Source: Quisquiliibacterium transsilvanicum
GTDB lineage: Bacteria > Pseudomonadota > Gammaproteobacteria > Burkholderiales > Burkholderiaceae_E
Assembly (NCBI RefSeq): GCF_014202215.1
Contig: NZ_JACHGB010000006.1
Location: 186,001-250,000 of the forward strand
Direction: 5' to 3'
DNA: 64,000 bases
The position numbers and the translations under genes were made by a program. Shown one piece after another: positions 51,845 to 60,185 of this stretch. The first letter of the stretch is position 1, and every line of letters begins with the position of its first letter. Below the pieces are notes generated by a model that worked only from the letters and a program-made list of their open reading frames with translations, searched no databases and had not been told where the DNA came from.

Positions 51845-52159
51845 TCAGGCGGATGGCAGTCCGGGCGGGCGCGAGGTGCGGCCGCCCTTGGCGCGACGGT
51901 ATTGCAGGAAGGCCTTTCCGGCGAGGAATCCGGCCTCACAGGGCAATGATAGGCGAATGAAGGCGTCAGGAGACAGCGCATCGTCGAGTTCCTCGATGCG
52001 CTCGAAGCCCACGGAGACTTCGGAATAGATGATCGGGTTGATGCACAACTCGGCATGGGCCGCACAGGCGTCGAGTTGCGCCGCCGACCATGCAAACCAC
52101 TCCGGGTCGTCGGTCAGCACGTCCAGAAGGACGTTGGCATCCACCAGCACGCGGTTCAT
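51845..52159 (-). pseudogene. vapC: VapC-type PIN-domain toxin, 3' truncated
   Basis: The 104-residue frame starts as a complete PIN toxin ('MNRVLVDANVLLDVLTDDPE' with the first Asp, 'CINPIIYSEVSVGF' with Glu, 'FLAGKAFLQYRRAKGGRTS'). It loses homology at the point where homologues read 'PLPDFFIGAHA'. The late acidic residues of the active site are therefore missing (family length about 140). The remaining end abuts the DUF2239 gene. It is probably an inactive toxin left beside its antitoxin. Confidence 0.72.
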
Positions 52160-52410
52160 TCGCCGCGCGTGTGCCGCATGATCTCGTCGGTGCTCATCCG
52201 CGCCGTAGCCCGCCCGCGCAGGCGGGCAGCCAGGCTGCCGCGACGGGCCTTGGGCGGATGGGAGATCACCGTCTCGGCTTCGCGCAACGCGGCTTCGCGC
52301 ACGAACGCGGCCACCGGCATCCCGCGCAGCGCGGCCGCGCGGCGAATGCGGTTCTTGTCGTCGGTGTCGAGACGGAGGTCCAATCGGTCGGTGTGGACGG
52401 TCATGAGCAC
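52156..52410 (-). CDS. vapB: VapB-type antitoxin
   Basis: The 84-residue product has an N-terminal DNA-binding part ('RLDLRLDTDDKNRIRRAAAL', DUF1778/RHH-like). Its C-terminal tail 'ARLRGRATARMSTDEIMRHT' is typical of antitoxins paired with PIN toxins. Its stop overlaps the start of the truncated vapC by 4 bp. It may still bind its own promoter and act in trans on related toxins. Confidence 0.8.
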   Translation of the reverse strand: MLMTVHTDRLDLRLDTDDKNRIRRAAALRGMPVAAFVREAALREAETVISHPPKARRGSLAARLRGRATARMSTDEIMRHTRGE

Positions 52411-52522
52411 ATCATATGTACGGCATCAAACCGTACACCCGATCTTCATCCGGATCCAGTGAATGCCGAATCCCGTGCGTGCAGGGCCGCCCCGATGCCG
52501 GCCGCAAGCCCCAAACGAAGAA

Positions 52523-52556
52523 GGCCGCCCGCGCCATCAACCCGGCACGGGCGGCC
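52523..52556 (-). terminator. Terminator downstream of the acyl-CoA dehydrogenase gene
   Basis: A 9-bp perfect stem GGCCGCCCG (52523-52531) with CGGGCGGCC (52548-52556) has a 16-nt loop. On the minus strand it is followed by TTCTTCGTTT, so it suits termination after the dehydrogenase. Confidence 0.65.
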
Positions 52557-52581
52557 TCCAGGGGCCGGATCGCCTAGGCGA

Positions 52582-53856
52582 TCAGAGCGTCAGCTCGTGC
52601 CGCCCCACCACCATCCAGTGCACCTCGTCCGGGCCGTCGGCGAAGCGCAGGTGGCGCACGTCGGTGTACATCTCGGCCAGCGGCGTCCACTGCGAGATGC
52701 CGGTGGCGCCGTGCATCTGGATCGACTGGTCGATGATGCGGCAGGTGCGCTCGGGCACCATCGCCTTGACCATGCTGACCCACACGCGCGCTTCCTTGTT
52801 GCCGAGCACGTCCATGGCCTTGGCGGCCTTGAGCACCATCAGGCGCATGGCCTCGATCTCGCAGCGCGCCTGCGCGATGATCTGCAGGTTGCCGCCGAGG
52901 TGGGCGAGCTTCTTGCCGAAGGCCTCGCGGGTGAGGCCGCGCTTCACCATGTAGTCCAGCGCCTTCTCGGCCTTGCCGATGGTGCGCATGCAGTGGTGGA
53001 TGCGGCCCGGTCCGAGGCGGACCTGGGAGATCTCGAAGCCGCGACCCTCGCCCAGCAGGATGTTCTCCTTGGGCACGCGCACGTTGTTGAAACGCATGTG
53101 CATGTGGCCGCGCGGCGCATGGTCATGGCCGAAGACGTGCATCGGGCCGAGGACCTCGACGCCCGGCGTGCCCACGGGCACCAGGATCTGCGACTGCTGC
53201 TTGCTCGGCGGAGCATCCGGGTTGGTCTTGACCATGACGATCATGATCTTGCAGCGCGGGTCGCCCAGGCCGGAGATGTAGTACTTCTCGCCGTTGATGA
53301 CCCACTCGTCGCCCTCGAGCTTCGCCGTGCAGGCGATGTTCTTCGCGTCCGACGACATCACGCCCGGCTCGGTCATCACGTAGGCCGAACGGATCTCGCC
53401 GTTGAGCAGGGGCTCGAGCCACTGCTTCTTCTGGGCCTCGGTGCCCACGCGCTCCAGCACTTCCATGTTGCCGGTGTCGGGCGCGTTGCAGTTCATCGAC
53501 TCGGAGGCCAGCGGGCTCTTGCCCAGCTCGGCGGCGATGTACGCGTAGTCCAGGTTGCTCAGGCCTTCGCCGGTGTGCGCATCCGGCAGGAAGAAGTTCC
53601 ACAGGCCCTCGGACTTGGCCTTGTCCTTGGCCTTCTGCAGCACCTCGAGCTGGCCGGGAGCGAAGGTCCAGGGATCGGTCTTCTTCTCGCCGAGGCGCAT
53701 GTACTCGACCGTCATCGGCTCGACCGTCTCGGCGATGAACTTCTTGACGTGCTCGAAGAGAGGCTGCGTCTTGTCGGACATCCGCAGGTCGTTGAGCTCG
53801 TCGCTCGGGTTCAGGTCATAGCTCGTCTGGCGAGGGGTGTAGGGAATCTCGTGCAT
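52582..53856 (-). CDS. Acyl-CoA dehydrogenase family protein
   Basis: The 424-residue FAD flavoprotein oxidises acyl-CoA to enoyl-CoA. Typical elements are 'AYVMTEPGVMSSDAKNIACT', 'EWVINGEKYYISGLGDPRCK', 'LGPGRIHHCMRTIGKAEKAL' and the C-terminal 'QMHGATGISQWTPLAEMYTD'. It resembles the ACAD10/11-like group. A C10 run lies in its leader, 24 bp before the ATG on its strand, which may affect expression. Confidence 0.92.
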   Translation of the reverse strand: MHEIPYTPRQTSYDLNPSDELNDLRMSDKTQPLFEHVKKFIAETVEPMTVEYMRLGEKKTDPWTFAPGQLEVLQKAKDKAKSEGLWNFFLPDAHTGEGLSNLDYAYIAAELGKSPLASESMNCNAPDTGNMEVLERVGTEAQKKQWLEPLLNGEIRSAYVMTEPGVMSSDAKNIACTAKLEGDEWVINGEKYYISGLGDPRCKIMIVMVKTNPDAPPSKQQSQILVPVGTPGVEVLGPMHVFGHDHAPRGHMHMRFNNVRVPKENILLGEGRGFEISQVRLGPGRIHHCMRTIGKAEKALDYMVKRGLTREAFGKKLAHLGGNLQIIAQARCEIEAMRLMVLKAAKAMDVLGNKEARVWVSMVKAMVPERTCRIIDQSIQMHGATGISQWTPLAEMYTDVRHLRFADGPDEVHWMVVGRHELTL

Positions 53857-53879
53857 TGACTGTCGTCCTGCGTGATCTT

Positions 53880-53889
53880 GGGGGGGGGG
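53880..53889. repeat. Homopolymer tract, ten consecutive G (C on the gene strand)
   Basis: Ten G residues on the plus strand lie between the acyl-CoA dehydrogenase start and the ene-reductase gene. Such tracts are prone to slippage. It is too far from both start codons to shift frame, but it could change promoter spacing or leader structure. Confidence 0.85.
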
Positions 53890-54066
53890 TGGATCGGTCG
53901 TTCCGGGGCCGGGATGCCCATGCCGCGGAGCGCGCCCACGTACTGTAGTCCCGGTTCCCCGGCGGCCCCGCGGCGCGCACCTGATCTCGGAACGCCGGCC
54001 GTCCGCCGCGGTTCATGATCCGGTCCATGCACCCCGCCTGCGCATGACCTGCCAACTGGAGCCCAA

Positions 54067-55230
54067 ATGACCAGCACCCTGCTCTTCTCGCCCTGGCGTC
54101 TTCGCGACGTCGAGTTCCGCAACCGCATCATGGCCGCGCCGATGTGGCAGTACGCCGGCCGCAACTGGCGCCCCACCGACTGGCACCTGATGAACCTCGG
54201 GCGCATGGCCGACGGCGGCTGCGGCCTGGTGTTCCAGGAGGGCACGACGGTGGAGCGCCGCGGCTGCGGCACCGTCGGCGACCTCGGCATCTGGGACGAC
54301 GAGGCGGTGCCGCACATGCGCCGGCTGGTGGAGATGATGGAATCCTGCGGCGCGGTGCCCGGCATCCAGCTGATGCACGCCGGCCGCAAGGCGCGCCAGC
54401 TTCCGCCCGACGCCGGCCGCGGCGCGCTTCAGCGCAGCGACGACATCCCCGACTGGGACGCCTGGGACGTGATCGCCCCCAGCGCCATCCCGCTGGCCGG
54501 CGAAGGCGCCGCGCCGCCGCGCGAGATGACCGTGGCCGACATCCGCGCGGTGATCGACGCGTTCGTGGCCGCCACCCGCCGCGCCGATGCCGCCGGCTAC
54601 CAGGTGCTCGACCTGCACGCGGCCCACGGCTACCTGCTGCACAGCTTCCTGTCGCCGCTCGCCAACCAGCGCGGCGACGCCTGGGGCGGCAGCCTGGAGA
54701 ACCGCATGCGCTTCGTGCTGGAGACGGTGGAGGGCATCCGCAGCGCGTGGCCTGCGGGCAAGCCGCTGTTCGTGCGGATGTCGTGCATCGACGGCGCCCC
54801 GGGCGGCTGGACGCTGGAGGACAGCTTCACGCTGGTCCGGCGCATGCACGCGCTGGGCGTCGACCTGATCGACTGCTCGGCAGGCGGCATCGCGGGCTCG
54901 CCGCTGCCCGCCGGCCAGCGCGCCAGCTACGGCTACCAGGTGGACCTGGCCGCCGCGGTCCGCCGCGAGACCGGCGTGCCCACCTCGGCGGTGGGACTGA
55001 TCGTTCATGCGCACCATGCCGAGCGCATCCTGCAGGAAGGCGCCTGCGACCTGGTGGCGCTGGCGCGCGAGCTGATCCACAACCCGAACTGGCCGATCGA
55101 TGCCGCGATCAAGCTCGGCGACGACCAGGGCTACCGGGTGATGAAGTCTCGCGGCGGGTTCTGGCTGGAACGCCGGGCGACCACCGTACCGGAGCTGCAG
55201 GCGTCGACGATGGGGGATGCCCCGCTGTAG
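54067..55230 (+). CDS. NADH:flavin oxidoreductase, Old Yellow Enzyme family (YqjM-like)
   Basis: The 387-residue FMN TIM-barrel enzyme has 'VEFRNRIMAAPMWQYAGRNW', 'GGCGLVFQEGTTVERRG', 'GIQLMHAGRKARQ' and the active-site H-x2-Y region 'LDLHAAHGYLLHSFLSPLAN'. In YqjM-type enzymes the residue after APM is the redox-tuning Cys; here it is Trp (APMWQY), so catalysis may differ. It probably reduces activated alkenes. It is divergent from the acyl-CoA dehydrogenase gene. Confidence 0.88.
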   Translation: MTSTLLFSPWRLRDVEFRNRIMAAPMWQYAGRNWRPTDWHLMNLGRMADGGCGLVFQEGTTVERRGCGTVGDLGIWDDEAVPHMRRLVEMMESCGAVPGIQLMHAGRKARQLPPDAGRGALQRSDDIPDWDAWDVIAPSAIPLAGEGAAPPREMTVADIRAVIDAFVAATRRADAAGYQVLDLHAAHGYLLHSFLSPLANQRGDAWGGSLENRMRFVLETVEGIRSAWPAGKPLFVRMSCIDGAPGGWTLEDSFTLVRRMHALGVDLIDCSAGGIAGSPLPAGQRASYGYQVDLAAAVRRETGVPTSAVGLIVHAHHAERILQEGACDLVALARELIHNPNWPIDAAIKLGDDQGYRVMKSRGGFWLERRATTVPELQASTMGDAPL

Positions 55231-55237
55231 GCGACGC

Positions 55238-56437
55238 TCAGGCCGGTCGGCGGCGGGCCCGTCCCACGGCAAGCGCCGCCAGCGCTGCCACCGCGAACCC
55301 GCCGCCGGCCAGGAAGGTAGCCTGCGAACCCAGCCGGTCCCAAAGCAGGCCGGCGATCACGCTCGCCAGCAGCATGGCCAGTCCGCTCACCAGATTGAAG
55401 AAGCCGAAGGCGGTGCCGCGCAGGTCCTCGGGCGCGGTGTGGGCCACCATCGCCGCGAGCAGGCCCTGCGTCATCCCCATGTGCAGGCCCCAGAGGGCCA
55501 CGCCCAGCAGCATCGTCGGCCACCCGGGCGCGAACGCAAGCACCAGATCGGCCGCCACCAGCACCAGCAGGCCCCAGCCCAGCAGCCAGGTGTGGCTGAC
55601 CGAATCCGCCAGCCGGCCGAACGGATAGGCGCACAACGCGTACACGAGATTCATCGCCACCATCACCAGCGGCACGAAGCTCACCGCAACGCCCAGCTGT
55701 TCGGCACGCAGCACCAGGAAGGCCTCGCTGAAGCGCGCCAGCGTGAACACCGCGCCGAGGGCCACCACCGCCCAGTAGGCCGCGCCGAGCCGCCCGAGCG
55801 CCTCGCGCCGGATCGGATTCACCGGCGCCCGGCCCTCGCGGGGCTCCGGCTCGCGCACGCCGACCAGCAGCAGCATCACTGCCAGCACGCCAGGCACCAC
55901 CGCCACCCAGAACACCGCGCGGAAGTCGCCGAGGAACAGCACCATCAGCGCGGTGGCCAGCAGAGGCCCGGCGAAGGCGCCGACCGTGTCCAGCGACTGG
56001 CGCAGGCCATAGGCCGCGCCGCGCTGCCCGGGCGCCACCAGGTCGGCCACCAGCGCGTCGCGCGGCGCGCCGCGGATGCCCTTGCCGATTCGATCGACGA
56101 AGCGCGCAGCCACCACCACCCCCGCCCCCTGCGCCAGCGCGAAGGCCGGCTTGGACAGCGCCCCCAGGGCATAGCCCAGCACGGCCAGCAGCTTGCGCCG
56201 GCGCAGGTAGTCGCTCAGCGCACCGGAGAAGACCTTGACGATCAGCGCCGTGGCCTCGGCCACCCCTTCGATGAGCCCGACCGTCAGCACGCTCAGGCCC
56301 AGCGAGCCCACCAGGAAGAGCGGCAGCAGGCTGTGGATCATCTCCGAGGAGATGTCCATCAGCATGCTGACGAAGCCGAGTACCCAGATGGCTCGAGGCA
56401 GCGGCGGCCTTGCCGCCAGGCCGCGAGGAAGCTTCAC
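55238..56437 (-). CDS. MFS transporter
   Basis: The 399-residue, 12-TM major facilitator protein has a first-loop motif region 'VFSGALSDYLRRRKLLAVLG' and 'GKGIRGAPRDALVADLVAPG', typical of one uncharacterised MFS subgroup. The substrate is unknown. Its ATG overlaps the stop of the upstream GST-like gene (ATGA), so the two are co-translated. It ends 8 bp from the convergent ene-reductase gene. Confidence 0.88.
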   Translation of the reverse strand: MKLPRGLAARPPLPRAIWVLGFVSMLMDISSEMIHSLLPLFLVGSLGLSVLTVGLIEGVAEATALIVKVFSGALSDYLRRRKLLAVLGYALGALSKPAFALAQGAGVVVAARFVDRIGKGIRGAPRDALVADLVAPGQRGAAYGLRQSLDTVGAFAGPLLATALMVLFLGDFRAVFWVAVVPGVLAVMLLLVGVREPEPREGRAPVNPIRREALGRLGAAYWAVVALGAVFTLARFSEAFLVLRAEQLGVAVSFVPLVMVAMNLVYALCAYPFGRLADSVSHTWLLGWGLLVLVAADLVLAFAPGWPTMLLGVALWGLHMGMTQGLLAAMVAHTAPEDLRGTAFGFFNLVSGLAMLLASVIAGLLWDRLGSQATFLAGGGFAVAALAALAVGRARRRPA

Positions 56438-57360
56438 GCCCCTGCCTCGACCACCTCGTACCCCACCCGCGGGAAGTGCACCATCAGCTCGCCAAGCTCC
56501 GCGTCCGTGCGCCGCACGCCCAGGTCGAAGCGGTCCACCACGGCCAGCACGCCCACCACGGCGCCGGTGACATAGCCCTCCGGACGGATCGACACCATGC
56601 TGCCGAGCGGCGGCAGCGCGTCGTCATCGATCGAGGGCCCGACCGGCGCCGGACTGGAACGCGCCGCGATCGACAAGGCCTCCTTTGTCGACATCGGCTC
56701 GATGCGCCCGTAGCCGAGCGCCGCCACGCGCTGCATCCAGGCCAGCGTGCGCGGCAACGGGGCGAGTTCGCCGGAGCAGTCGATCTCCAGCGCCGACAGG
56801 AACCACAGGCCGTGATACACGGCGAGGTCCGCCTGGCAGGGCGCGTCGGCCAGCAGGAACGGCCTGCCATGGTCCAGCATCCGTTCGACGATCGCCAGCT
56901 GCGGGCGCAGCTGCGCAAGGCTGCGGCGGGCCACGCGTCGCAGCCTGTCGTGCGACGGCGCTGCCTTGCCGCGCATCGCGGCACGGTCCACGTGCAGTTG
57001 CGCATCCATGGTGTCGGCATTGGTGCCGCTGGCGAACCGCACTGCCGGCCAGAACAGGTCGCGCTCCGCCCAGGACTCGACCGCGGTCGAAAGCGCGAAC
57101 AGCTCCGGCGGCATCAGCGCCGGCGCCGGCTGGCGCCGATCCAGCTCGCGCGCGATGCAGCGGGTGTCGCACCAGACATCGGCGCCCGCCTGCATCACCG
57201 GGATGTGGCGATAGCCGCCCGTGAGCGGCAACAGCTCAGGCTTGGGCAGGTAGGACGGCTGCGTCACCGACCGCCAGGCCAGGCCCTTCAGCCCGAACGC
57301 GAGGCGGATCTTCTCGGCGAAGGGAGAGAAGTCGTAGTGGTGCAGGATCAGTTCGGTCAT
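56434..57360 (-). CDS. Glutathione S-transferase-like protein with C-terminal extension
   Basis: The 308-residue product has an N-terminal thioredoxin-fold GST domain ('LILHHYDFSPFAEKIRLAFG', 'HIPVMQAGADVWCDTRCIAR') and a helical GST C-domain ('PFLLADAPCQADLAVYHGLW'). An extra about 85-residue C-terminal part follows. The start ATG 57360 gives the usual N-terminus. Translational coupling to the MFS gene suggests export of a conjugate, which is inference. Confidence 0.83.
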   Translation of the reverse strand: MTELILHHYDFSPFAEKIRLAFGLKGLAWRSVTQPSYLPKPELLPLTGGYRHIPVMQAGADVWCDTRCIARELDRRQPAPALMPPELFALSTAVESWAERDLFWPAVRFASGTNADTMDAQLHVDRAAMRGKAAPSHDRLRRVARRSLAQLRPQLAIVERMLDHGRPFLLADAPCQADLAVYHGLWFLSALEIDCSGELAPLPRTLAWMQRVAALGYGRIEPMSTKEALSIAARSSPAPVGPSIDDDALPPLGSMVSIRPEGYVTGAVVGVLAVVDRFDLGVRRTDAELGELMVHFPRVGYEVVEAGA

Positions 57361-57460
57361 CGCAGGGTTCCCAGGGCGCTGATCCGGATTGTGCTTCAGG
57401 CCATCGGCACCGACGCGCCGGTGGAGTAGATTGCCGGAACCCCCGCCACGTCCCGCCGCC

Positions 57461-58282
57461 ATGATCGACTATCTGGTCCGAGACTCAGTCGCCGAGATCG
57501 TCCTCGACAATCCGCCCGCCAACGCCATCACCGAGCCGATGATCGGCGGGCTGCTGTCGGCGCTCGCGCGCGCCACGGCGGACGACGCGGTCCGCGCGGT
57601 GATCCTGCGCGGCGCGGTGCCGCGCCGGTTCTGCGCCGGGCTCGACCTGAAGGCGCTCGACGGCGCCTCGCCCGCCAAGCTTCGCTCGCTGGTCGAGAAG
57701 CTCTACACCGGCCTGACCGAAGCCCAGTTCCGGCTCGGCAAGCCGAGCATCTCGGCAGTCGCCGGCGCGGCCCGCGGCGGCGGCATGACGCTGGCGATCT
57801 CCTGCGACCTGATCGTCGCGGGCCGCTCGGCCAGCTTCGGCTACCCGGAGATCGACGTCGGCCTGCTGCCGGCGATCCACTTCACCCACCTGCACCGCAT
57901 CGTCGGCCGGCACCGCGCATTCGACCTGCTGTTCACCGGCCGCAGCTTCGACGCGACCGAGGCCGCCGGGCTCGGCCTCGTCAGCCGCCTCGTCGATGAC
58001 GACCGCGTGCTCGACGAGGCACGCGCGCTCGCGCAGACCCTGGTCGCCAAGTCACCCACTGCGATGCGGCTGGGCCGCGCGGCCTTCCTGAACGCGATCG
58101 ACGCAGGCTACCGCCAGGGGGTCGGCGGCGCGGTGGACACCTTCTGCGGCATCGCGCTGACCGAGGACGGGAGGGAAGGCGTCAGTGCGTTCGCACGGCG
58201 CCGGCCCCGGCCTGGAAGGGCTGACCATTGCGCGAACCTTGACTCCGCAGGTTCGATGCGGTTTCGTCGTCCTCATTACTGA
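57461..58282 (+). CDS. Enoyl-CoA hydratase/isomerase family protein, frameshifted near its end
   Basis: The product (273 residues as read) has the crotonase fold: 'MIDYLVRDSVAEIVLDNPPA', 'RRFCAGLDLKALDG', 'AGAARGGGMTLAISCDLIVA' and 'KSPTAMRLGRAAFLNAI'. After 'GREGVSAFARRR' the frame continues with a non-family tail. One base off, the sequence reads APAWKG and stops at 58224, the usual crotonase ending. A single-base loss near 58200 is likely; the core is intact, so the enzyme may still work. Confidence 0.83.
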   Translation: MIDYLVRDSVAEIVLDNPPANAITEPMIGGLLSALARATADDAVRAVILRGAVPRRFCAGLDLKALDGASPAKLRSLVEKLYTGLTEAQFRLGKPSISAVAGAARGGGMTLAISCDLIVAGRSASFGYPEIDVGLLPAIHFTHLHRIVGRHRAFDLLFTGRSFDATEAAGLGLVSRLVDDDRVLDEARALAQTLVAKSPTAMRLGRAAFLNAIDAGYRQGVGGAVDTFCGIALTEDGREGVSAFARRRPRPGRADHCANLDSAGSMRFRRPHY

Positions 58283-58322
58283 TGCAGAATGGTGCTCGAA
58301 TCTGCATCAAGGAGTCGACCCA

Positions 58323-58529
58323 ATGCGAACCACGGTCACCGTCGACGACGACCTCGTCGAGCAGGCACTGGCCCTTTCCGAACCGGGAATGCCAAGGAGC
58401 GCCCTCTTCAGGGAAGCATTGCTGGCGTTCATCCGCCAGCAGGCAGCACGCCGCCTGGCGGCGCTGGCCGGGCAGGCCCCCGACATGCCGGACGTTCCCC
58501 GCCGGCGCCTGGCAAAGAGCGACGCGTGA
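58323..58529 (+). CDS. vapB: VapB-type antitoxin
   Basis: The 68-residue product has an RHH-type start ('MRTTVTVDDDLVEQALALSE') typical of VapB antitoxins of the MazE/RHH group, with a short toxin-binding tail. It is followed by vapC with a 4-bp overlap (GTGA). Its promoter lies between it and the enoyl-CoA hydratase stop. Confidence 0.85.
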   Translation: MRTTVTVDDDLVEQALALSEPGMPRSALFREALLAFIRQQAARRLAALAGQAPDMPDVPRRRLAKSDA

Positions 58530-58894
58530 AGTTGTTGGCCGACACATCGGTCTGGATAGGGCACTTCCGTGGCAGGACCACTGCGCTGCAAGTCTTGCTG
58601 CAAGAGGGGCTGATCGTGATGCACCCCTGGGTGCGGCTCGAGCTTGCGCTCGGGACGCCACCGCGCAGGGGGCAAACGCTGGCATGGCTGGCGCAGATGG
58701 AGATGCTGCCCGTGGCCACCCTGGAAGAGCTCGAAACCTTCATTGAACGGCGCGGCTTGCACGACCAGGGGATCGGACTGGTCGATGCGGCACTACTCGC
58801 GTCGGTGCTGCTGCGACCCGGGACTCGACTCTGGACCTTCGACAAGGCGCTCGAGGCGCTTGCCGCGCAGTTCGGCTGCGCCCACCAGGCCTGA
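58526..58894 (+). CDS. vapC: VapC-type PIN-domain ribonuclease toxin
   Basis: The 122-residue PIN protein is intact: first Asp in 'KLLADTSVWIGHF' (D6), Glu in 'WVRLELALGT', and late Asp residues in 'IGLVDAALLASVLL' and 'LWTFDKALEALA'. It starts with GTG inside the vapB stop. It is the only complete VapBC pair in the window, in contrast to the truncated copy at 51845. Confidence 0.87.
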   Translation: MKLLADTSVWIGHFRGRTTALQVLLQEGLIVMHPWVRLELALGTPPRRGQTLAWLAQMEMLPVATLEELETFIERRGLHDQGIGLVDAALLASVLLRPGTRLWTFDKALEALAAQFGCAHQA

Positions 58895-58939
58895 ACGCAC
58901 GCGCGTCATCAGGTATGCATTTCATCCACAGGCAGACAG

Positions 58940-59704
58940 ATGAACCCGGAACCCCAACCCCCCCTCCTCCTCCACGGCATCCCCTTCTCCCAGCCCGTTC
59001 GCGCAGTCATGTGGCTGCTGCTCTACAAACGGATGCCCTTCAGGGTGGTGCCCGTCAGCCCCGGCTCTAAGAGCGAGGGCGGCAGCCGCAGCCCGGCCTA
59101 TCTCGCCAGGAACCCCGGCGGCACCATTCCCATGCTCGAGGAGCCCGACACCGGCTTCGTGCTCGGCGAGGCGCACGCCATCCTGTGCTATCTGAGCAAC
59201 AGGAACGGCTGGGACGACGTCTATCCCACGGACCCCAGGGAGCGCGCCCGGGTGGACTGGTACCTGCATTACCACCACCGCAACGTGCGCGAGGCGTCCA
59301 TCGGGCTGGTGGCGCCCAAGGTGCGCAAGGACCTGAACATTCCCGAGGAAATGCAGCAGGCCGCGCGCGGCGCGCTCACGCGAGCGCTGCGCGCGATCGA
59401 CACGGGCTGGCTGGCCCAGTCGCCCTACCTCGCCGGCGACCGGCTCACGCTGGCGGACTTCGCCGCCTACGTCGAGATCGGCCAGTTGCAGCCCGAGTTC
59501 ACCAACTTGTTCGACTTCGAGCCCTTCCCGAAGGTGCGCAGCTGGCTCGCGAGGATGAAGCAGGTCGACGGGCATGACGACGCCCACGTGGCGCTTGCGG
59601 CGCTGGGCGACATCAGCGTGGAGGCGCCCACGATGGAGGCGCTGAAGGACGCGAACGTGAGTGCGTTGAAGGTGGTGAAGCAGAGGGTTGCGGAGTTCTC
59701 CTAA
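58940..59704 (+). CDS. Glutathione S-transferase family protein
   Basis: The 254-residue GST has a thioredoxin-fold start ('LLLHGIPFSQPVRAVMWLLL') with Ser at the theta-type position, 'NPGGTIPMLEEPDTGFVLGE' and a helical C-domain ('SPYLAGDRLTLADFAAYVEI'). It is adjacent to VapBC but has its own spacing and no overlap. The substrate is unknown. Confidence 0.88.
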   Translation: MNPEPQPPLLLHGIPFSQPVRAVMWLLLYKRMPFRVVPVSPGSKSEGGSRSPAYLARNPGGTIPMLEEPDTGFVLGEAHAILCYLSNRNGWDDVYPTDPRERARVDWYLHYHHRNVREASIGLVAPKVRKDLNIPEEMQQAARGALTRALRAIDTGWLAQSPYLAGDRLTLADFAAYVEIGQLQPEFTNLFDFEPFPKVRSWLARMKQVDGHDDAHVALAALGDISVEAPTMEALKDANVSALKVVKQRVAEFS

Positions 59705-59729
59705 CGCACCTACGTCGCGGCTTGAAAAG

Positions 59730-59876
59730 TCAGAGTCGCCGGCCCTGAATCACGCGCACCAGAATGATGATCACTGCGATCACCAGGAGGATGTGAATGA
59801 ATCCGCCCATGGTGTAAGAAGTCACGAAGCCGAGGAGCCAGAGTACGACGAGGATGATTGCAATGGTCTGGAGCAT
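59730..59876 (-). CDS. Lmo0937-type small membrane protein
   Basis: This 48-residue protein is below usual gene-finder cut-offs. It has two hydrophobic helices: 'LQTIAIILVVLWLLGFVTSY', then a short T-M-G-G loop, then 'FIHILLVIAVIIILVRVIQG'. This matches the lmo0937/DUF5670 family of tiny membrane proteins often linked to stress. An AAAGGGAAAG purine run lies before the ATG (59876). It is divergent from the BON lipoprotein gene. Confidence 0.78.
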   Translation of the reverse strand: MLQTIAIILVVLWLLGFVTSYTMGGFIHILLVIAVIIILVRVIQGRRL

Positions 59877-60185
59877 GGTTCTTTCCCTTTCGCCATGACA
59901 TGGCGCTGCGTTGATCCGGCATAGGGGCGGTCGCCCCGTATGCGAACCATTCTGCCCGGATGCGCCAACGTAGCAAAGAAAATCTCTCGCGGCGCCGACC
60001 GCGGCGCACCGCTATGTTCGGCACCGTACAGACCGTAAGCAGCGTCTCGACGACATTGGATATGCGCTGCAGACCGGAGCGTGGCGGCCGCGATGTACCG
60101 CATGCGCTCCCCCGGGAGATCGCTTCGCGTTCATCAGTCGCTCCCGGTCGCGCCTGCAGGTCCCCTTACCTCTGGAGTCTTGAAC
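59877..60185. promoter_or_regulatory. Intergenic region between two small stress-type genes, with hairpins
   Basis: There is no gene in 309 bp. Perfect inverted repeats are CGCCAT-GAC-ATGGCG (59891-59905) and GGGGCG-GT-CGCCCC (59924-59937). A GGAG at about 60174 serves the BON gene. Divergent promoters must lie here; no strong sigma-70 boxes were recognised. Confidence 0.55.
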
